A program made the position numbers and the translations under genes. From positions 359,203 to 395,244 of the forward strand of contig NZ_JAPSLK010000003.1 in the NCBI RefSeq assembly GCF_031180885.1: a stretch of 36,042 nt of DNA, given 5' to 3'. Under the pieces are notes generated by a model that had not been told where the DNA came from, searched no databases, and worked only from the letters and a program-made list of their open reading frames with translations. Numbering within the stretch: position 1 is the first letter of the stretch; each line of letters opens with the position of its first letter. The stretch comes from Saccharothrix sp. (GTDB lineage: Bacteria > Actinomycetota > Actinomycetes > Mycobacteriales > Pseudonocardiaceae). Positions 32,465 through 36,042 of this stretch are shown piece by piece.

Positions 32465-33208
32465 GTGAGAATCGCGCTGTTCGTCACGTGCCTGGTGGAC
32501 GGGCTGTTCCCCGATGTCGGCAAGGCCACCGTCACCCTGCTCGAACGCCTGGGTCACGAGGTCGTCGTCCCGCCTCGGCAGACCTGCTGCGGCCAGATGC
32601 ACGTCAACACCGGGTACGCCGCGCAGGCGCTGCCCGTCGTGCGCAACCACGTCGAGGCGTTCGCGCAGGCCGACGTCATCGTCACGCCGTCGGGGTCCTG
32701 CGCCGGGTCGATCCGCCACCAGCACGCCGGCGTGGCACGCGAGCACGGCGACGCCGGGCTGGTGGCGGCGGTCGGCGAGGTGGCGCGGCGGACCTACGAG
32801 CTGTCGGAGTTCCTGGTCGACGTGCTCGGGGTGACCGACGTGGGCGCCTACTTCCCGCACCGCGTCACCTACCACCCCACATGCCACTCGCTGCGCGTGC
32901 TGGGCGTGGGCGAGAAACCGTTGCGGCTGCTGCGGGCGGTGCGCGGCATCGACCTGGTCGAGCTGCCGGCGGCCGAGACGTGCTGCGGGTTCGGCGGCAC
33001 GTTCGCGCTGAAGAACGCCGACACCTCCACCGCGATGCTGGCCGACAAGATGACCGCGGTCCTCGGCACCGGCGCGCGCGTGCTGACCGCCGGCGACTCG
33101 TCGTGCCTCATGCACATCGGCGGCGGCCTGAGCCGGTTGCGGTCGGGAGTGCGGACCCTGCACCTGGCCGAGATCCTGGCGAGCACGGCGGAGGTGGGCG
33201 CGCGATGA
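32465..33208 (+). CDS. lutA: L-lactate utilisation protein, CCG-domain Fe-S subunit
   Basis: The product is 247 residues. Two CCG cysteine motifs, T-C-C-G-Q-M-H at 40-46 and T-C-C-G-F-G-G at 172-178, are the Fe-S or haterodisulphide-reductase-like modules of LutA/YkgE. The N-terminus R-I-A-L-F-V-T-C-L-V-D is typical of the family. LutABC together oxidise L-lactate to pyruvate in the cytoplasm, passing electrons through Fe-S centres. GTG 32465 was preferred over GTG 32456 because family members start at this point; the ribosome site is weak either way and the message may be nearly leaderless. Its stop overlaps the lutB start as ATGA. Confidence 0.9.
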   Translation: MRIALFVTCLVDGLFPDVGKATVTLLERLGHEVVVPPRQTCCGQMHVNTGYAAQALPVVRNHVEAFAQADVIVTPSGSCAGSIRHQHAGVAREHGDAGLVAAVGEVARRTYELSEFLVDVLGVTDVGAYFPHRVTYHPTCHSLRVLGVGEKPLRLLRAVRGIDLVELPAAETCCGFGGTFALKNADTSTAMLADKMTAVLGTGARVLTAGDSSCLMHIGGGLSRLRSGVRTLHLAEILASTAEVGAR

Positions 33209-34623
33209 CGTTCCTCGGGATGCCCCGCGGCACCGGCAACCTCACCGGCACCCCCTTCCCCACCGCCGCCCGCGCCGCGCTAGGGGACGCCCAACTGCGC
33301 CGCAACCTCGCCAAGGCCACGTCCACCATCCGCGCCAAACGCGCGTCGGTCGTGGCCGAACTCCCCGACTGGGCCGAACTGCGCGCGGCCGGGGCGGCGA
33401 TCAAGGACGCGGTCCTGGCCGACCTGGACACGTTCCTGCTCCGGTTCGAGGCCGCCCTGGTCGAGCGCGGCACAACGGTGCACTGGGCCCGCGACGCCAC
33501 CGAGGCGAGCCGGATCGTCACCGACCTGGTCACCGCCACCGGCACCCGCGAGGTCATCAAGGTCAAGTCCATGGCCACCGCCGAGATCGGCCTCAACGAA
33601 GCCCTCGCCGACGCCGGCGTCACGGCCATCGAAACCGACCTCGCCGAACTGATCGTCCAACTCGGACACGACCGCCCCAGCCACATCCTCGTGCCCGCCA
33701 TCCACCGAGGCCGGGCCGAGATCCGCGACCTGTTCCGCCGCGAGATGCCCGGCGTCGACCCCGACCTGTCCGACGACCCCCGCGCCCTCGCCGAAGCCGC
33801 ACGCTCCTACCTGCGGCACAAATTCACCACCGTCGACGTGGCCATCTCCGGCGCGAACTTCGCCGTCGCCGACACCGGAACCCTCGTGGTCGTCGAGTCC
33901 GAGGGCAACGGCCGGATGTGCCTGACCCTGCCACGCACCCTGATCAGTGTCGTGGGCATCGAGAAACTGGTGCCGACGTGGCAGGACCTGGAGGTGTTCC
34001 TGCAACTGCTCCCCCGCTCCTCCACCGGCGAGCGCATGAACCCCTACACCTCCGTCTGGACCGGCCCCACCGAAGGCCAGACCAGCCACGTCGTGCTGGT
34101 CGACAACGGCCGCACCGCCACCCTGGCCGACCCCGACGGCCGCGCGGCACTGCGGTGCATCCGCTGCTCCGCGTGCCTGAACTCCTGCCCGGTCTACGAA
34201 CGCACCGGCGGCCACGCCTACGGCTCCACCTACCCCGGCCCCATCGGCGCGGTCCTCTCACCGCAGTTGACCGGAGTCGACCGCAACCCCACGTTGCCGT
34301 ACGCGTCCTCGCTGTGCGGCGTGTGCTACGACGTGTGCCCGGTCGCCATCGACATCCCCTCGATGCTGGTGCACCTGCGCGAACGCGTCACTCAGACCAA
34401 GGGCAGAACCGCCGAATCCGCGGCGATGCGCTCCCTGGCCTGGTTCATGTCCGATGCGAAGCGCTGGCGACGACTGCTGCGCTCCGCGCGGTCCGCCCGC
34501 GTCCTGGGCCGCCGCCACGACCGCATCGGCCACCTGCCACCACCACTGTCCGCCTGGACCACCGCCCGCGACCTCCCCCGACCACCCCGACAAACCTTCC
34601 GCGACTGGTGGGAAACCCGATGA
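33205..34623 (+). CDS. lutB: L-lactate utilisation protein, ferredoxin-type Fe-S subunit
   Basis: The product is 472 residues, normal for LutB. The first 300 residues form the LUD domain (V-I-K-V-K-S-M-A-T-A-E-I-G-L-N, later A-D-T-G-T-L-V-V-V-E-S-E-G-N). A ferredoxin-like pair follows: C318-x2-C321-x2-C324-x3-C328-P and C371-x2-C374-x3-C378-P, ligands for two [4Fe-4S] clusters. The tail is basic, with D-W-W-E-T-R at the end. It is the central electron-carrying subunit of the LutABC lactate oxidase. Its start and stop codons each overlap the neighbour's by four bases (ATGA), ensuring balanced synthesis. Confidence 0.93.
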   Translation: MTFLGMPRGTGNLTGTPFPTAARAALGDAQLRRNLAKATSTIRAKRASVVAELPDWAELRAAGAAIKDAVLADLDTFLLRFEAALVERGTTVHWARDATEASRIVTDLVTATGTREVIKVKSMATAEIGLNEALADAGVTAIETDLAELIVQLGHDRPSHILVPAIHRGRAEIRDLFRREMPGVDPDLSDDPRALAEAARSYLRHKFTTVDVAISGANFAVADTGTLVVVESEGNGRMCLTLPRTLISVVGIEKLVPTWQDLEVFLQLLPRSSTGERMNPYTSVWTGPTEGQTSHVVLVDNGRTATLADPDGRAALRCIRCSACLNSCPVYERTGGHAYGSTYPGPIGAVLSPQLTGVDRNPTLPYASSLCGVCYDVCPVAIDIPSMLVHLRERVTQTKGRTAESAAMRSLAWFMSDAKRWRRLLRSARSARVLGRRHDRIGHLPPPLSAWTTARDLPRPPRQTFRDWWETR

Positions 34624-35219
34624 CCGACGCCCGCACCGCAGTCCTGACCCGCATCGCCGCCGCCCTCACCGACCGCCCCACCCCGGCGGTACCCCGCACC
34701 TACCGCCGGGCAAGCGGCCCAGGCGACCCCTACCTGTTCGCCGAACGCCTACGCGACTACCGCGCACAGGTCCGCCTCGTACCCGCGACCGACACCGCAC
34801 AGGCTGTCACCGACGCCCTCACCGAACGCGAAGCACAACACGTCGTCGCGGCCCCTGGCGTACCCGCCGAATGGGCACCGCGGGCAACACGAGCGATCCC
34901 CGACCTCGCCGGATTGGAACGAACCGATGCCGTGGTGACGGCGTGCCGGGTCGCCATCGCCGACACCGGCACCATCGTCCTCGACCACGACGCACCCGAC
35001 CAAGGCCCCCGCTCCCTCACCCTGGTCCCGGACTACCACCTGGTGGTGGTCCGCGCCGACCAGATCGTCGCCGGCGTTCCCGACGCGGTCGCAGCCCTGG
35101 CCGGCGTACGCACCCAGACCTGGATCAGCGGCCCGTCCGCGACCAGCGACATCGAACTGGAACGGGTTGAAGGGGTGCACGGTCCACGCACCCTCGAAGT
35201 GGTCATCACACTGCCGTGA
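34620..35219 (+). CDS. lutC: L-lactate utilisation protein, LUD-domain subunit
   Basis: The product is 199 residues. It is a LUD-domain protein with the family's core strands: V-V-A-A-P-G-V-P-A-E-W, then A-V-V-T-A-C-R-V-A-I-A-D-T-G-T-I and R-S-L-T-L-V-P-D-Y-H-L-V-V-V, then I-S-G-P-S-A-T-S-D-I-E-L at the C-terminal end. The same A-D-T-G-T-[LI]-V motif occurs in LutB. It completes the LutABC set for L-lactate oxidation. The ATG at 34620 overlaps the lutB stop; the longer open frame beginning at 33918 overlaps lutB and is spurious before this point. Confidence 0.92.
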   Translation: MTDARTAVLTRIAAALTDRPTPAVPRTYRRASGPGDPYLFAERLRDYRAQVRLVPATDTAQAVTDALTEREAQHVVAAPGVPAEWAPRATRAIPDLAGLERTDAVVTACRVAIADTGTIVLDHDAPDQGPRSLTLVPDYHLVVVRADQIVAGVPDAVAALAGVRTQTWISGPSATSDIELERVEGVHGPRTLEVVITLP

Positions 35220-35222
35220 AAA

Positions 35223-35248
35223 GGCCCCCGGAGGTGACTCCGGGGGCC
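35223..35248. terminator. Bidirectional terminator between lutC and the sugar operon
   Basis: A perfect 11-base-pair stem, ggcccccggag at 35223-35233 and its complement at 35238-35248, with loop gtga, lies three bases after the lutC stop and 15 bases from the end of the convergent amidohydrolase remnant. It can serve both strands. Confidence 0.85.
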
Positions 35249-35263
35249 CACGTGGGGATGTCT

Positions 35264-35580
35264 CTAGTACAACCCGTAGACCTCGACGGCCGTGCCCGCG
35301 AACAGCCGCTCCCGCTCGGCCGGGGTCAGCTCGGCGGCCAGTCCCCGCGCCGCCCCCAGCACCTCGCCGTACGAGGCGGCCAGCAGGCACACCGGCCAGT
35401 CGGAGCCTCGGCCACGGTCACCGTCTGCACCAGCACGCTGCTGATCACCTCCGGAGCCGATGCCACCCGGTCCGTCACCCCGAACGACCGACAGATCACG
35501 CCCATCGGCGGGTCGGTGATCCAGTCGTGGTCGCGCACCGACAGGTCCCACATGTGGTGGTGCGCATCGACGATGGACAA
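35264..35580 (-). pseudogene. Fucono/rhamnonolactonase-type amidohydrolase with its middle deleted
   Basis: The start at TTG 35580 gives S-I-V-D-A-H-H-H-M-W-D-L-S-V-R-D-H, the metal-binding start of amidohydrolase-family sugar lactonases (COG3618). It runs to S-S-V-L-V-Q-T-V-T-V-A-E. Then, in another frame, comes the family's end, G-S-D-W-P-V-C-L-L-A-A-S-Y to F-A-G-T-A-V-E-V-Y-G-L-Y. Intact enzymes have about 280 residues; here the 317 bases, not a multiple of three, keep only the first 55 and last 50. So about 180 central residues are gone, with a junction near 35420 (bases gaggc / tccgactgg on the minus strand). It lies five bases after the mutarotase gene. The enzyme would hydrolyse the lactone made from L-fucose or L-rhamnose; here it cannot work. 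Confidence 0.8.
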
Positions 35581-35585
35581 CGGGG

Positions 35586-35897
35586 TCAGGGCAGCTCCCA
35601 GACGAGTCGGACGTCCGGTGCGGCTCCGCTGTAGTCGTCGGGCACGTCCAGCAGCTCCGCCATGCGGGCCTGCCACGGCACATTGGCGGGGTGCTCGGCC
35701 AGGAAAGCACGCATCGCCGCGTAGTCCTCGACCTCGACCAGGTGGAACAGGTCCCGTCCGCTGCGCCAGATCCGCCACGACGACACGCCGGCCTCGCGCA
35801 GCGCCGCGTCCAGCTCGCTCGGGATGGTCGCGTGAACCCGGTCGTACTCCTCTTCGCACCCCGGCTTCAGCCTGGTGTGCAGCGCGATTTCACTCAT
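35586..35897 (-). CDS. L-rhamnose/L-fucose mutarotase
   Basis: The product is 103 residues, the usual size for the RhaM/FucU-like family (DUF718). Typical motifs are L-K-P-G-C-E-E-E-Y-D-R-V-H at 10-22, G-V-S-S-W-R-I-W at 37-44, and L-F-H-L-V-E-V-E-D-Y with N-V-P-W-Q-A-R-M in the second half, which carry the active-site His, Tyr and Trp positions. It interconverts the alpha and beta anomers of a 6-deoxy-hexose after uptake. The ATG overlaps the stop of the upstream sugar permease (ATGA), so the two are co-translated. Whether L-rhamnose or L-fucose is the substrate cannot be told from sequence; the nearby fucosidase favours fucose. Confidence 0.92.
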   Translation of the reverse strand: MSEIALHTRLKPGCEEEYDRVHATIPSELDAALREAGVSSWRIWRSGRDLFHLVEVEDYAAMRAFLAEHPANVPWQARMAELLDVPDDYSGAAPDVRLVWELP

Positions 35898-36042
35898 TCC
35901 TGCACCTTTCCGGTGGCGTAACGGGTCACGACCAGCGCGAGGATGATCACCGCGCCGTAGGAGGCGTTGATGTAGAACCCGCTGACGCTCAGCAGCCGGA
36001 GGATGTTCTCCACCAGCCCGAGCATCAGCACGCCGGACAGCG
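35894..36042 (-). CDS. C-terminus of a sugar ABC-transporter permease (RbsC family)
   Basis: The visible 48 residues read L-S-G-V-L-M-L-G-L-V-E-N-I-L-R-L-L-S-V-S, then G-F-Y-I-N-A-S-Y-G-A-V-I-I-L-A-L-V-V, then a basic tail T-R-Y-A-T-G-K-V-Q-E. This is the last part of BPD_transp_2 permeases, with the motif G-V-[IL]-x-N-x-L-x-L-[LG]-x-V and a final helix. Its stop overlaps the mutarotase start. The gene continues beyond the window, where the ATPase and binding-protein genes of a 6-deoxy-sugar importer are expected. Confidence 0.8.
   Translation of the reverse strand, partial: LSGVLMLGLVENILRLLSVSGFYINASYGAVIILALVVTRYATGKVQE

Noticed and set aside
35264..35580. Treating the amidohydrolase as a simple one-base frameshift or sequencing error
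   Set aside because: The two conserved segments are the first and last parts of the family with the central portion absent, which a base error cannot explain.
1..36042. CRISPR arrays, tRNA or rRNA genes, and insertion sequences
   Set aside because: No regularly spaced repeats, no cloverleaf with a recognisable T-arm, and no transposase or integrase reading frame could be identified by eye on either strand.

Overview
The window is high-GC actinobacterial DNA, apart from a few short AT-richer patches at promoters. It has strongly GC-biased third codon positions, frequent GTG and TTG starts, Tat, Sec and lipoprotein signals, a LAXTG sorting signal, and conflict and RiPP families typical of filamentous actinomycetes. 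A member of the Pseudonocardiales (Saccharothrix, Lentzea or Actinosynnema type) is my guess; the genus is inferred, not shown.

Left part (1-10.6 kb): a partial minus-strand gene, a small secreted protein, a winged-helix/alpha-beta hydrolase fusion protein followed by a protein made of two copies of an unrecognised domain, and a gene broken by frameshifts. Then come a Tat-exported DyP-type peroxidase lipoprotein divergent from a beta-helix lipoprotein, a membrane-anchored protein, and a large surface protein with an SdrD-B-like domain and a LANTG sortase signal.

Middle part (10.6-23.5 kb): a conflict/RiPP island lying between gene debris. On the left are remnants of a GH35 beta-galactosidase, a ROK-type regulator, an alpha/beta hydrolase and an ECF sigma factor. 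On the right are remnants of a NUDIX protein, an unrecognised gene and a GH20 hexosaminidase. Inside is a translationally coupled three-gene operon: a VMAP-type protein (cyclase-like domain, EAD-like helices, VMAP-C-like end), a MoxR-like AAA+ ATPase, and a 1458-residue fusion of a SAV_2336/vWA-like region to an FxSxx-system NB-ARC/TPR protein. Convergent to it is a two-gene unit: an FxSxx-like RiPP precursor with an unusual C-terminus and an aKG-HExxH-type peptide hydroxylase. No radical-SAM maturase is visible in the window. This island is the most interesting part.

Right part (23.5-36 kb): a glycan and fucose utilisation region. A coupled pair encodes a secreted PQQ-type sugar dehydrogenase and a ThuA/DUF1080 protein, each with CBM6-like and ricin-like tails. 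Divergent from it is a secreted GH29 alpha-L-fucosidase with two fucolectin-like domains. A GntR/FadR regulator is divergent from lutABC (L-lactate oxidation), with two palindromic operators between them. At the right edge, on the minus strand, are the end of a sugar ABC permease, an L-rhamnose/L-fucose mutarotase and a lactonase-type amidohydrolase that has lost its middle. Oxidative breakdown of L-fucose or L-rhamnose can end in pyruvate and L-lactate, which would explain why lut genes lie beside fucose genes.
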